From Pseudidiomarina aestuarii (GTDB lineage Bacteria > Pseudomonadota > Gammaproteobacteria > Enterobacterales > Alteromonadaceae): a stretch of DNA of 64,000 nucleotides. The stretch covers positions 1 to 64,000 of the forward strand of contig NZ_PIPR01000001.1 in NCBI RefSeq assembly GCF_003987355.1. The letters are read 5' to 3'. Each line of letters starts with the position of its first letter. Position 1 is the stretch's first letter. Under the pieces are notes generated by a model. The model searched no databases and was not told the DNA's origin. It was given only the letters and a program-made list of their open reading frames with translations. Positions 35,067 through 44,450 of this stretch are shown here, piece by piece. Position numbers and translations under genes: made by a program.

Positions 35067-35860
35067 GTATCGTCGAAGCCATTTGGTTGGCACTCATTCA
35101 AGGCATTACTGAATTTCTTCCTATCTCGAGTTCTGCCCATTTAATTTTGCCATCGCAGGTTTTGGGTTGGGCCGATCAAGGATTGGCATTCGACGTTGCG
35201 GTTCATGTTGGTACGCTGCTGGCGGTGGTCATGTATTATCGACAGGATGTTGGTCAATTGGCCGTAGGCTGGGTTGGCTCGATGACCGGCCGTCACAGTG
35301 AGTTTGGGCGCCTCGCTTGGCTGATTATATTGGCAACTATCCCAGCCGGTTTAGCAGGATTGTTCGGCAGCGATTTAGTTGAAAATTATGCGCGCTCAGC
35401 ACTTATTATTGCCATCACGACTATCGGTTTTGGATTGGTTCTTTGGTATGCCGATGCGCGCGCAAGCGAGAAGTCAGGTATCGAGTCGCTGACTATCCGC
35501 CAAGCTCTCTTGGTCGGGATAGCGCAAGCCATAGCGCTTATTCCGGGTACATCACGCTCCGGAATTACGATGACAGCAGGACTTTTGCTGGGATTAAAGC
35601 GTCTCGATGCGGCCCGTTTTTCTTTTCTCTTGTCGATACCAGTGATTGTGATGGCGGGTGGCTACCATGCTGTCAAATTAATTCAGTTAGGCGATGCGGT
35701 AAATTGGACTGTCATTGCGGTCGGAGTGGGCGTTTCTTTTCTCGCGGCATTTACCTGCATTCATTTGTTCTTGAAGGTGATTGAACGGATGGGGATGCTG
35801 CCTTTTGTCATCTATCGATTAGTGCTCGGCGCATTTTTGCTCTGGTTTGTTTTCGCTTAA
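35063..35860 (+). CDS. uppP: Undecaprenyl-diphosphatase UppP (BacA)
   Basis: A 265-residue inner-membrane phosphatase (E. coli: 273) that recycles undecaprenyl pyrophosphate for cell-wall synthesis and gives bacitracin resistance when overproduced. The active-site motifs EFLPISSSAHL (about 15-25) and IPGTSRSGITMTAGLL (about 170) are both present, with about eight membrane segments. It starts with GTG overlapping the folK stop and ends overlapping the cca stop by four bases on the other strand. The order folB-folK-uppP is common in related genomes; E. coli has folB-uppP. Confidence 0.96.
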   Translation: MSIVEAIWLALIQGITEFLPISSSAHLILPSQVLGWADQGLAFDVAVHVGTLLAVVMYYRQDVGQLAVGWVGSMTGRHSEFGRLAWLIILATIPAGLAGLFGSDLVENYARSALIIAITTIGFGLVLWYADARASEKSGIESLTIRQALLVGIAQAIALIPGTSRSGITMTAGLLLGLKRLDAARFSFLLSIPVIVMAGGYHAVKLIQLGDAVNWTVIAVGVGVSFLAAFTCIHLFLKVIERMGMLPFVIYRLVLGAFLLWFVFA

Positions 35861-36951
35861 AACGCACTTCGAACAGCAGCTAATCGAGCTGCTTGAATAG
35901 CAGCGCCTATTGCTGGGCCTTGCAGGTGTTCGATATTTGTTTCCTCTGCTAGCGATTGAATACTCACTTCACGCGCAGCCGCAAAGCAGTCTTGTAAAGT
36001 TTTCAAATGCTCCGAAGACATGCCTTGTGCCGACCAGATGGGCAGCATAGCTTCCACGCGCTCTGGTTGGCGCCAGCCGTCTATTTTGCTGAGAATCGTC
36101 AAAATTGAATCCGGAGACCACTGGTCATTCCAAAATACAGTGGTTTGAATAGCTGCACGGGTTAATTGCTTTACTCTATTGGGTACCTTTAGCCGCGTAC
36201 AGATAGCCTTTCCATGCGCATCAGCAAGTGCTGAAAAGAGTGCAGCACACCGAATCTGGCTATCATCGCTTAATGCGGAACAGAGGCGCAGTCGTTCCAG
36301 CGCTGTATCAATCACATCGCTTAATTCAGCAAACCACGGCGCTAGTGCATGAACCTCATTGAGTGTCTCAAAGTAAACAGCTGGAGACGAACTTCTCAGC
36401 GCTAACTCTGTTTCTCGCCAGACTCTTTCCGCGCTGATGGTTGCAAGCTCACCTCGATCCGCAATTTCTTTGAGTAAGGCTCGGGTTTCGGTTGCTATCG
36501 TAAAACCAAGTGCGTGAAAGCGAGCATTGAATCGAGCCACCCGCAACACTCGCAATGGATCTTCAGTAAAAGCTGGTGACACATGGCGTAGAAGACGTAG
36601 TTCGATATCCTGCTGACCACCGTAAGGGTCGATGATTTCACCTTGTGCTGTTTCCGCCATCGCATTGATGGTTAGATCCCGCCGCAACAAGTCTTCTTCC
36701 AAAGTAACCGTCGGATCGACGTTGACGGCAAAGCCTGTGTAGCCTTTACCTTGTTTGCGTTCGGTTCGAGCGAGAGCGTATTCAGCTTGCGTTCGTGGGT
36801 GCAGGAATACCGGAAAGTCTTTGCCCACTTGCTGAAATCCAGCCGCGAGCATCGCCGCAGGCGTTGCGCCCACAACAACATAGTCTCGGTCAACCACCAG
36901 TAAGCCGAGTAATTGATCACGCACTGCACCGCCAACAAGGTAGGTTTTCAA
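35857..36951 (-). CDS. cca: CCA-adding tRNA nucleotidyltransferase lacking the HD domain
   Basis: Cca adds or repairs the 3' CCA of tRNAs. The 364-residue product shows the class II nucleotidyltransferase core: YLVGGAVRDQLLG, the catalytic DRDYVVVG, RRDLTINAMA, DPYGGQQDI, EDPLRVLRVARFNARF and the nucleotide-choice region ERVWRETE. E. coli Cca has 412 residues with an HD phosphohydrolase domain. Here the part that should hold it reads CAALFSALADAHGKAICTRL and then joins RLKVPNRVKQL; compared with E. coli, about 30 residues with the HD motif are gone. Nucleotidyl transfer should be intact, but phosphatase and 2',3'-cyclic phosphodiesterase activity should be lost. It lies convergent with uppP. 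Confidence 0.93.
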   Translation of the reverse strand: MKTYLVGGAVRDQLLGLLVVDRDYVVVGATPAAMLAAGFQQVGKDFPVFLHPRTQAEYALARTERKQGKGYTGFAVNVDPTVTLEEDLLRRDLTINAMAETAQGEIIDPYGGQQDIELRLLRHVSPAFTEDPLRVLRVARFNARFHALGFTIATETRALLKEIADRGELATISAERVWRETELALRSSSPAVYFETLNEVHALAPWFAELSDVIDTALERLRLCSALSDDSQIRCAALFSALADAHGKAICTRLKVPNRVKQLTRAAIQTTVFWNDQWSPDSILTILSKIDGWRQPERVEAMLPIWSAQGMSSEHLKTLQDCFAAAREVSIQSLAEETNIEHLQGPAIGAAIQAARLAAVRSAF

Positions 36952-37051
36952 GATATTCTCCTAAAACGAAGTACTGATGATCGCGAATCACTAGCGATGA
37001 TGCAAGTGACTCGTTACACTGATGCGATATTGTTTTCACAAGGACTCGTTT

Positions 37052-38491
37052 GTGGCTATGTATTTGAACTACTTTGGGCTTCATACCACACCTTTTTCCA
37101 TTGCTCCGGATCCTCAGTTTCTGTACATGAGCGAACGCCATCAAGAGGCGTTGGCACATTTAACCTATGGCTTGCAAGGCAGTGGCGGGTTTATCTTATT
37201 GACCGGAGAGGTGGGTACCGGCAAAACGACGGTATCGCGAGCCTTGCTAGAACAACTTTCAGAAGCTACCCGCACCGCGTTCATATTAAACCCTATGTTG
37301 AATGAGCATGAACTGCTCGCGACATTATGCGATGAGTTTGGTATTCGCTATGCCAAGCGCTCGGTGACCGACAAGAAACTGACGGATAAACTCAGTGCCT
37401 TTTTGCTTGAAGCGCATGCCAATGGCGAACAATGCGTCGTTTTAATAGATGAAGCACAGCATTTACAACCACAGGTCCTCGAACAGCTGCGTCTTCTTAC
37501 CAATCTCGAAACGAATCAAGAGAAGTTGTTACGAGTCATTTTAATTGGGCAACCGGAGTTACAAGATCTGCTGCGTCGCCGGGAATTACGGCAGTTAGCG
37601 CAACGTATTACTGCGCGTTATCATTTGTTACCTTTGCAGCTCGAAGATACTGAACGGTATATCAACTATCGACTCCAAGTCGGTGGAGCGACTCGTGGCT
37701 TGTTTGATAGCAAAGCCATTAGCACCGTTCATAGGCTTAGTGAAGGAATTCCTCGGCGCTTAAATCTGTTGTGTGATCGGGCGTTATTAGCAGCTTACAA
37801 TGAGCAAGCCCCTGTGGTTGCGGTTAGGCATGTGAAAGAAGCCGCGAGCGAATTGGACGGTCCTCCTCAACAAGCGAATGACAGCAACGGCTGGGGACGT
37901 GAAATTATCTTAGCGTTACTGATCGTGATCGTATTACTCGGTACCTATGTATGGCGCAATCAAATGGCAGTGCCAGCAGCCGAATCAACCTCAGTTGAAC
38001 AAACCTCTGCCCCAGTAGGCGAAGCTGCGCTATTGCGAGCATGGCAGTTACCGCAACCGCCCAGCGGGACCGCGTTGTGTGATTGGATAACGGAGTATCA
38101 GTTAGGTTGTTTACGCGGGCAAATGCGGTTTGACCAACTATTGCAAATTAATTACCCCATGTTGCTGGAGTTAGATACCGGCGAGTATCAATTTATTGGC
38201 TCGACCAGTGCGCAACCCGCAAGCAATTGGACCGGGCGTTATGTGATGTTTTGGCAATTACCCCCCGGTTATTTTGCAGAAGATGAGTCACTTTACGAGC
38301 GCTGGTTGGTGAAGACGTTGCAATCATTTCAGGTCGATCCTTCGTTACCGATTGCGGATCAATTTCGAACGATTCAAGTTGAAGCGGGAATTCCGGTGAG
38401 CGGTGAACTCGACGGTGCAACTCTCGCATGGTTGACCGCACATCGACAAACCACTGGACCACGACTGCAGCAACGTCAGGTAGAGGATTAA
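37052..38491 (+). CDS. gspA: GspA/ExeA-type ATPase with peptidoglycan-binding domain
   Basis: A 479-residue inner-membrane ATPase like ExeA of Aeromonas, which with ExeB helps insert the type II secretion secretin through the cell wall. In order: an AAA domain (about 1-260) with Walker A GEVGTGKTT and Walker B VVLIDEAQHL, one membrane segment (about 283-302), a periplasmic stretch, and at the C-terminus a peptidoglycan_binding_1 domain (about 435-465; FRTIQVEAGIPVSGELD...). The frame starts at 37022, but GTG 37052, with AAGGA seven bases upstream, is the best start; ATG 37058 is the alternative. gspB follows after 3 bases. Core gsp genes are not in the window. Confidence 0.88.
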   Translation: MAMYLNYFGLHTTPFSIAPDPQFLYMSERHQEALAHLTYGLQGSGGFILLTGEVGTGKTTVSRALLEQLSEATRTAFILNPMLNEHELLATLCDEFGIRYAKRSVTDKKLTDKLSAFLLEAHANGEQCVVLIDEAQHLQPQVLEQLRLLTNLETNQEKLLRVILIGQPELQDLLRRRELRQLAQRITARYHLLPLQLEDTERYINYRLQVGGATRGLFDSKAISTVHRLSEGIPRRLNLLCDRALLAAYNEQAPVVAVRHVKEAASELDGPPQQANDSNGWGREIILALLIVIVLLGTYVWRNQMAVPAAESTSVEQTSAPVGEAALLRAWQLPQPPSGTALCDWITEYQLGCLRGQMRFDQLLQINYPMLLELDTGEYQFIGSTSAQPASNWTGRYVMFWQLPPGYFAEDESLYERWLVKTLQSFQVDPSLPIADQFRTIQVEAGIPVSGELDGATLAWLTAHRQTTGPRLQQRQVED

Positions 38492-38494
38492 GAT

Positions 38495-39184
38495 ATGTCA
38501 TCGGTTCTTAAGGCTTTGCGGCAACAGTCGTCGCCACACATCCCACCGCGCTCACAGGGACAACTCACTAGTGCCCCAGTACAACGCGAGGGGCTCCAGC
38601 GTGTCGTGCGCAGCTTGTTGATGATCGTATTGTTAGCACTAGCCGGTGCCATTGGTTGGTGGTTGGCGGCTCCCAATCAACAAACCGTTTCATCGTCACC
38701 GACAGTGGTGATGGAGCCAACCTATGATTTGGGCGATGCTACAGTTGTGAGGGTACCCGATCTTGAACCTGATAGGCCGGTAGTTGATACCGGTACGCGA
38801 ATCGAACCAAACCGGGTTGTACAAGAGGCTCCAGAGCAACCACAGGCGGTGAACTTAGATACAGTATCTCCCGAACTACTCAGCGCCTTTGAGGAGGCTA
38901 TTGCGGCAACGGGCTCTGAGGCAGGTGAGGCCGCTAGCGTAGTCCCTGCATTACTCACTTTGAGTCGCTCGTTTCAGCAGCAAATACCGAGTTTTACCTA
39001 CGACGGTCATCAGTATTCATCACGCTCCAATTCGCGCTGGATTGAACTTTCCGGTCAACGTTTGCAAGAGGGCGACCGCTGGCAGGCATTGAGTGTGATT
39101 CGTATTGCACCTGCGCATGTGGTGTTAGCAAAAGATAACCAAGCATTTCTGCAACCCGCCTTAGAAGACTGGACAAAACCCTAG
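38495..39184 (+). CDS. gspB: GspB/ExeB-type type II secretion accessory protein
   Basis: A 229-residue bitopic inner-membrane protein: short cytosolic N-terminus starting MSSVLKALRQQSSP, a membrane segment (about 35-57), a proline- and acid-rich periplasmic linker, and a C-terminal GspB domain (about 160-229) with the FTYDGHQYSSRSNSRWIEL and EGDRWQALSVIRIAPAHVVL blocks. With the GspA-like protein directly before it, it should form the GspAB/ExeAB complex that binds peptidoglycan and assists secretin assembly. Gene pair order and 3-base spacing support this. Confidence 0.88.
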   Translation: MSSVLKALRQQSSPHIPPRSQGQLTSAPVQREGLQRVVRSLLMIVLLALAGAIGWWLAAPNQQTVSSSPTVVMEPTYDLGDATVVRVPDLEPDRPVVDTGTRIEPNRVVQEAPEQPQAVNLDTVSPELLSAFEEAIAATGSEAGEAASVVPALLTLSRSFQQQIPSFTYDGHQYSSRSNSRWIELSGQRLQEGDRWQALSVIRIAPAHVVLAKDNQAFLQPALEDWTKP

Positions 39185-39248
39185 TCGATCTGTTATTAAA
39201 ACACCTGTTTAAATCTTTTGTTCGAATTAGCGGTAAAAGGTGAAGGTT

Positions 39249-41027
39249 ATGGCAGATTACAGAGTTCCTCGAGATGATATGCAATTTCTGTTGCAGGATG
39301 TCTTTCAAGTTCACCAAGATTGGTCGACGTTTGCAGCGCTAGCTGAGCTCGATATCGATACAGCTCAGGCTGTGATCGACGAAGCCGGTAAGCTAGCAGA
39401 AACCCTCATTGCCCCGAATTGTCGTGCGGCTGATGAGGAAGGGGTCTCTTTTCAAGACGGCCGTGTGACCACGCCAAAAGGTTATCGAGAACAGTTCAAA
39501 CAACTGGCCGAAGGCGGCTGGGTTGGTGTAACTGCAAATCCCGAATACGGTGGTATGGGGCTGCCTAAATCGATTTCAGCACAGTACGAAGAAATGCTGT
39601 GTGCTGCTGATATTTCATTTTCACTCTATCCAGGTTTGACTGCTGGCGCCATTATGACGCTCGACTTACACGGCAGTGATGAACTGAAATCAACCTATTT
39701 ACCGAAGCTGATAGCGGGCGAATGGACAGGGACTATGTGTCTGACCGAACCGCATGCTGGAACGGATTTAGGTATTATTCGAAGCAAAGCGAACCCATTG
39801 GATGACGGGAGCTATGAGCTCTCCGGAACGAAAATTTTCATCACCGGTGGCGAACATGATTTAGTCGACAATATTGTCCACTTGGTGTTAGCGAAGTTAC
39901 CTGATGCACCGCCGGGAACAAAGGGAATCAGTCTATTTGTTGTTCCAAAATTTCTGGTCAATGCAGATGGCTCGCTTGGTGAGCGCAATGGTGTCCATTG
40001 CGGCTCGATTGAACACAAGATGGGAATCCATGCATCAGCCACCTGTGTTATGAACTTTGATGGTGCGAAAGCATGGCTTGTTGGTGAACCGCATAAAGGC
40101 CTCCCAGCCATGTTCACCATGATGAACTATGAGCGTTTAGGCGTCGGTATTCAGGGTCTGGGTGCAGCGGCTCGCTCCTATCAAACCGCATTAGAATACG
40201 CGCAGGAGCGATTGCAAGGTCGTGGTGCGAAAGCTACACAAGATAAAGCAAAAGAAGCCGATCCATTGCTGGTACATGGTGATATTCGTCGGATGCTGTT
40301 AACTATGAAGGCTTTTGTTGAAGGCGGTCGCGCATTTTCAACGTATGTTGGTCAGCAGTTGGACCGCGCCAAATATAGTACTGACGACTCTGAACGCGAA
40401 CGAGCGGACGCGCTCGTCGCACTTTTGACTCCGATTGCTAAGGCGTTCCTCACAGACACGGGGCTTGAATCGACCATTATTGGGCAACAAGTGTTGGGTG
40501 GTCATGGTTATGTACGGGAGTGGGGCCAAGAGCAATTGGTTCGCGACTGTCGAATTGCGCAGATTTATGAAGGCACCAATGGTATCCAAGCGCTCGATTT
40601 GCTCGGACGTAAGGTCGTCGGTTCGCGCGGTCAATTGTTGCAGCCGTTGATAGCGGATATTGAGGAACTACTAGCAGAGCCGCAGCAAGAACTGAGCCGT
40701 GAATACGAGCAGCTTGCCGCTGCCGTTGATTTAATGAAAGCAACCACAAGTCACGTGCTTGAGCAGGTCGCGAACGGTGATGAAAACGTGATCAACAGCG
40801 TCGCCGTTGAATATCTGCACTTGGTAGGCTACGTGAGTTTTGGGTACATGTGGTTGCGAATGGCTAAAGTGGCGGAACCGTTACTCACTGAACGTGCTTA
40901 TTTGGGTAGCAAAGTTAAAACCGCAAAATTCTATTTTGCGAGACTGCTGCCACGCATCGAAAGTTTGGCAGTAGCCATTCGAGACGGCAGTGAAAGCCTT
41001 TACTTACACGAAAACGGCGAGTTTTAA
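39249..41027 (+). CDS. Acyl-CoA dehydrogenase with extra C-terminal domain
   Basis: A 592-residue FAD enzyme of the acyl-CoA dehydrogenase family that forms the 2,3-double bond in the first step of fatty-acid beta-oxidation or a related path. The FAD-binding MCLTEPHAGTDLG, the substrate-binding ITGGEHDL, and the catalytic glutamate in QIYEGTNGIQALDLLGRK are present. An N-terminal extension and a C-terminal domain of about 120 residues place it in the long subgroup that includes DmdC (methylmercaptopropionyl-CoA dehydrogenase) and many enzymes of unknown acyl preference; the substrate cannot be fixed from sequence. ATG 39249 has AAAAGG 8 bases before it; GTG 39240 is an alternative. It stands alone with a terminator that contains its stop codon. 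Confidence 0.85.
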   Translation: MADYRVPRDDMQFLLQDVFQVHQDWSTFAALAELDIDTAQAVIDEAGKLAETLIAPNCRAADEEGVSFQDGRVTTPKGYREQFKQLAEGGWVGVTANPEYGGMGLPKSISAQYEEMLCAADISFSLYPGLTAGAIMTLDLHGSDELKSTYLPKLIAGEWTGTMCLTEPHAGTDLGIIRSKANPLDDGSYELSGTKIFITGGEHDLVDNIVHLVLAKLPDAPPGTKGISLFVVPKFLVNADGSLGERNGVHCGSIEHKMGIHASATCVMNFDGAKAWLVGEPHKGLPAMFTMMNYERLGVGIQGLGAAARSYQTALEYAQERLQGRGAKATQDKAKEADPLLVHGDIRRMLLTMKAFVEGGRAFSTYVGQQLDRAKYSTDDSERERADALVALLTPIAKAFLTDTGLESTIIGQQVLGGHGYVREWGQEQLVRDCRIAQIYEGTNGIQALDLLGRKVVGSRGQLLQPLIADIEELLAEPQQELSREYEQLAAAVDLMKATTSHVLEQVANGDENVINSVAVEYLHLVGYVSFGYMWLRMAKVAEPLLTERAYLGSKVKTAKFYFARLLPRIESLAVAIRDGSESLYLHENGEF

Positions 41028-41042
41028 CTCGCCGTTTTTTTT
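41011..41042 (+). terminator. Intrinsic terminator overlapping the acyl-CoA dehydrogenase stop
   Basis: AAAACGGCGAG (41011-41021) pairs with CTCGCCGTTTT (41028-41038), giving an 11-bp perfect stem followed by T residues. The loop TTTTAA contains the TAA stop codon at 41025-41027, so the last coding bases form the 5' arm. On the minus strand the A run may serve as a terminator for putA. Confidence 0.9.
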
Positions 41043-41064
41043 GCTCAAGCAACCAGCAACGGTA

Positions 41065-44000
41065 TTAATCGCCCAGCGACAATAACGTTGCGTTACCACC
41101 CACAGCAGTAATGTTGTTGGTTTTGGTTTTTTCAGTGACAAACCGCGTTAAGTAATGCGGTCCACCAGCTTTCGGACCGGTACCGGACAAGCCTTGACCA
41201 CCAAATGGTTGCACGCCAACAACGGCGCCAATCTGGTTACGGTTGATGTACACATTACCAACATCAATGCGGCGTGCTACGTCCGCAGCGAAAGTCTCGT
41301 TGCGACTGTGAATCCCGAACGTTAAACCGAAGCCGGTGTTATTGATGCTATCAATCACTGCATCGAGTTCGTCTGTTTTATAACGAATCACGTGCAAAAT
41401 CGGTCCAAAGTTCTCTTTGACCAATTGATTGATACTATCAATTTCAATTGCTGTCGGAGCTACGAAGGTGCCTTTTAACGTGTATTCCGGCATGTTTGCC
41501 CGCGCAATCAGACGGCCTGCTTGGCTAATATCGTTAATGTGTTGTTCTAGGTTACTCTTCGCAACCCCATCAATCACTGGGCCTACGTCGGTCTCATGCA
41601 ACATTGGGTCACCCACTTCGAGCTCCGCCATCGCACCTTTCAGTAGTTCAATGACACGATCCGCAATGTCATCTTGAACAAAGAGTACTCTGAGGGCAGA
41701 ACAGCGTTGTCCAGCACTCTTGAACGCGCTCGCCACGATGTCGGTAACAGCTTGCTCAGGTAGTGCGGTTGAATCAATCAACATGGCATTTTGACCGCCG
41801 GTTTCGGCAACAAAAGGCACTATAGCGCGAGTTCGCGCTGCTAACGCTCGGTTGATTGATTGAGCGGTGTACGTAGAACCTGTGAAACAGACTCCACCAA
41901 TGTCCTCTTGACTCACTAAATAAGAGCCGACTTCGGCGCCGCTACCCGGCATGAAATGCAGGACATCACCTGGGATGCCGGCTTCAAGCGCTAATTGGAC
42001 GGCACGGAAGGCAATCAGGCCAGTTTGTTCCGCGGGCTTGGCGATCACGCAGTTACCGGTCACCAACGCAGCTGACACTTGACCCAAGAAAATTGCTAAT
42101 GGGAAGTTCCATGGGCTGATACAAATAAAAGTACCGCGGCCTTGCAAGAATAGTTCGTTGGTTTCACCAGTAGGACCAGGCAATGTGGTTCCTTCACCCA
42201 TCATTTTCCGAGCTTGAACTGCGTAGTAGCGACAGAAGTCGACAGCTTCACGCACTTCATCGATGCCATCTTGGAGACTCTTACCTGCTTCTAGGCTACA
42301 TAATGCAATCAGCTCGTTACGATTGGCTTCGAGTAAATCAGCCAATTTCTCTAATGCTTTCGCACGAACTTCAACATCGGTATCGCGCCAGCGGCGATAC
42401 GCTGCATTGGCACTATTCAATGCTTGCTCGGCTAAGGCTTTGTCACCCCAGTTGATCACACCAATCTGACGTTCATTTTCTTGCGGGCTAAAAATGGCCA
42501 CGCGGTGATGTGCGTCAATGACATCTCCATTCACAATGGGGCCGCCTTGCCATTGCTTGTCACGATATTGGTGAACGGCGGCAATAAAATCGTCTGCTTG
42601 TGAGTGAATGTTCATGTTTAATCCTAACGAGTTCTTCCGATCGCTAAAAATCTGCGTCGGTAATGGAATTTTGTGGTTCGCAAAAGTTTCGTACTGACTG
42701 ACGGTTTGCAGCGGATGCTGAATCAGTTGCTCAACGGGAACTTCAGGGTCAACTAACTTATGCACGAATGAGGTGTTTGCACCGTTTTCCAATAAGCGAC
42801 GCACCAAATAGGGAAGTAGATCTTTGTGCGCACCTACAGGTGCATAAATTCGCACTGTGGTATCAGGTTCTTGATCCAAAATAGTGTCGTACAAATCATC
42901 GCCCATGCCGTGCAGGCGCTGGAATTCAATACGGCGCTGATATTTCTCGTTGAGATGGCGAATGGCGACCACAGTTTGCGCATTGTGCGTCGCAAACTGT
43001 GGATAAATAGCACCATCAGTCGCTTCGCTGAGCAAATAATGAGCACAAGCCAGATAACTGATATCCGTATTTGCTTTGCGTGTGAACACTGGATAGCCGG
43101 TCAAGCCATTCACCTGACACCATTTAATTTCGGTATCCCAGTATGCACCTTTCACCAAACGAACTGGGATCTCATCGCCACATTCATGGGCGAGGGCGGT
43201 CAGCCAGCACAAGGTGGGTAACGCGCGCTTAGAGTACGCTTGCACAACTAAGCCAAACCGCGGCCAGCCCTTGCAAACGCCACTGCGATAAACTTTCTCG
43301 AATAATTCGAGAGACAGCTCATGGCGGTCACATTCTTCGGCGTCAATAGTGACTCCAACATCGGCCTCTTTGGCTAGCTTCACGAGTTCAGTGAGGCTTT
43401 GTGCTAGCTCAGTCAACACACGCTCGTGATTCGCCATGTCGTAGCGCGGATGCAAGGCGGATAATTTGATAGAAATAGTAGGACGTGGCGCTTTGGGGTT
43501 ATTGAACTTCTCTTGCGCCACAACTTTAATCGAATTTACATAATCCGCATGATAACGGCGAGCATCGGCCATCGTAAGCGCGGCTTCACCGAGCATGTCA
43601 TAAGCGTGTGTGTAGCCTTTGTCACGGTTCGCTCGACTGTTCTTTAAAGCTTCCTGGATGGTGCGACCTAATACAAATTGGGTCCCCATAATCCGCATTG
43701 CGGCATAGGTAGCTTTGCGAACAATCGGCATACCCAACCGGCGGGTTAATCTGCGGAAAACGCCGCGTGGCGTTTCCATCGGCGCACCGGTCGGATTAAT
43801 CACCGTATTGGTCAATGACAGTCCCCATGAGCCCGAGTTAACGAGCCATGATGAGCTCTGGCCCATATGCTTTTGCCAATCACCGCCGGATAAGCGGTCT
43901 TGGATTAATGCATCAGCCGTTGCAGCATCAGGAATACGCAACAATGCTTCCGCTAAACACATCAAAATGATGCCTTCTTTAGTATCCAAGCTGTATTCCT

Positions 44001-44232
44001 GCAGGAAGGCATCTATACCACCCCCATCGGCTTGGGCGCGAACTTGCTTCACTAGTTTTGCCGAGTTTTCGGTAATCACGTCTATCGCGGATTCATCTGC
44101 TGGCACCAACGCCAACAATTCCTGCATATATGCATCTTCATCCACCAAATAGTTTTCTGTGATTGCGCGTTGTAATTGCGCTAAATCGGCACTGGTGTAC
44201 TGCTTAGCAAGCACTTCACTCGCTTTGAACAT
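41065..44232 (-). CDS. putA: Bifunctional proline dehydrogenase / P5C dehydrogenase PutA (no DNA-binding domain)
   Basis: PutA oxidises proline to glutamate in two steps, with FAD and NAD. The 1055 residues contain an arm and the proline dehydrogenase barrel (about 1-500; KLSALHPRYD, DAEECDRHELSLELFEKV, RLVKGAYWDTEIK) and an aldehyde dehydrogenase domain (about 540-1040; ISPWNFPLAIF, AETGGQNAML, and the catalytic cysteine in FKSAGQRCSALRV). The frame extends to 44421, but ATG 44232 with AGGAG five bases upstream gives the family start MFKASEVLAKQY. The ribbon-helix-helix repressor domain of the E. coli 1320-residue protein is absent, so this form cannot repress its own gene. No putP transporter is nearby. 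Confidence 0.95.
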   Translation of the reverse strand: MFKASEVLAKQYTSADLAQLQRAITENYLVDEDAYMQELLALVPADESAIDVITENSAKLVKQVRAQADGGGIDAFLQEYSLDTKEGIILMCLAEALLRIPDAATADALIQDRLSGGDWQKHMGQSSSWLVNSGSWGLSLTNTVINPTGAPMETPRGVFRRLTRRLGMPIVRKATYAAMRIMGTQFVLGRTIQEALKNSRANRDKGYTHAYDMLGEAALTMADARRYHADYVNSIKVVAQEKFNNPKAPRPTISIKLSALHPRYDMANHERVLTELAQSLTELVKLAKEADVGVTIDAEECDRHELSLELFEKVYRSGVCKGWPRFGLVVQAYSKRALPTLCWLTALAHECGDEIPVRLVKGAYWDTEIKWCQVNGLTGYPVFTRKANTDISYLACAHYLLSEATDGAIYPQFATHNAQTVVAIRHLNEKYQRRIEFQRLHGMGDDLYDTILDQEPDTTVRIYAPVGAHKDLLPYLVRRLLENGANTSFVHKLVDPEVPVEQLIQHPLQTVSQYETFANHKIPLPTQIFSDRKNSLGLNMNIHSQADDFIAAVHQYRDKQWQGGPIVNGDVIDAHHRVAIFSPQENERQIGVINWGDKALAEQALNSANAAYRRWRDTDVEVRAKALEKLADLLEANRNELIALCSLEAGKSLQDGIDEVREAVDFCRYYAVQARKMMGEGTTLPGPTGETNELFLQGRGTFICISPWNFPLAIFLGQVSAALVTGNCVIAKPAEQTGLIAFRAVQLALEAGIPGDVLHFMPGSGAEVGSYLVSQEDIGGVCFTGSTYTAQSINRALAARTRAIVPFVAETGGQNAMLIDSTALPEQAVTDIVASAFKSAGQRCSALRVLFVQDDIADRVIELLKGAMAELEVGDPMLHETDVGPVIDGVAKSNLEQHINDISQAGRLIARANMPEYTLKGTFVAPTAIEIDSINQLVKENFGPILHVIRYKTDELDAVIDSINNTGFGLTFGIHSRNETFAADVARRIDVGNVYINRNQIGAVVGVQPFGGQGLSGTGPKAGGPHYLTRFVTEKTKTNNITAVGGNATLLSLGD

Positions 44233-44450
44233 AGCTTCTCCTGTAAGACTAGCCTTTACGGCTGCAGGGGTAGAATTTTCGCGCCAGTATAGGCTTTTTT
44301 TTAGGCGCGTAAAGCCCGCTACTACCATTTTTTTCAAGCGCCCACGGTGCATTTTTTGCACAGCGCTGTCAAGCCCATTTCTATTGACCAATGCAGGTGC
44401 TCCGAGTACCGTAATGAACACTTATCGAAGTAGCGACAAAAGGTTTAATT

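Noticed and set aside
37022-37051. ATG at 37022 as the start of gspA
   Set aside because: The ten extra residues are not expected in ExeA proteins and the good ribosome binding site (AAGGA at 37040) points to GTG 37052.
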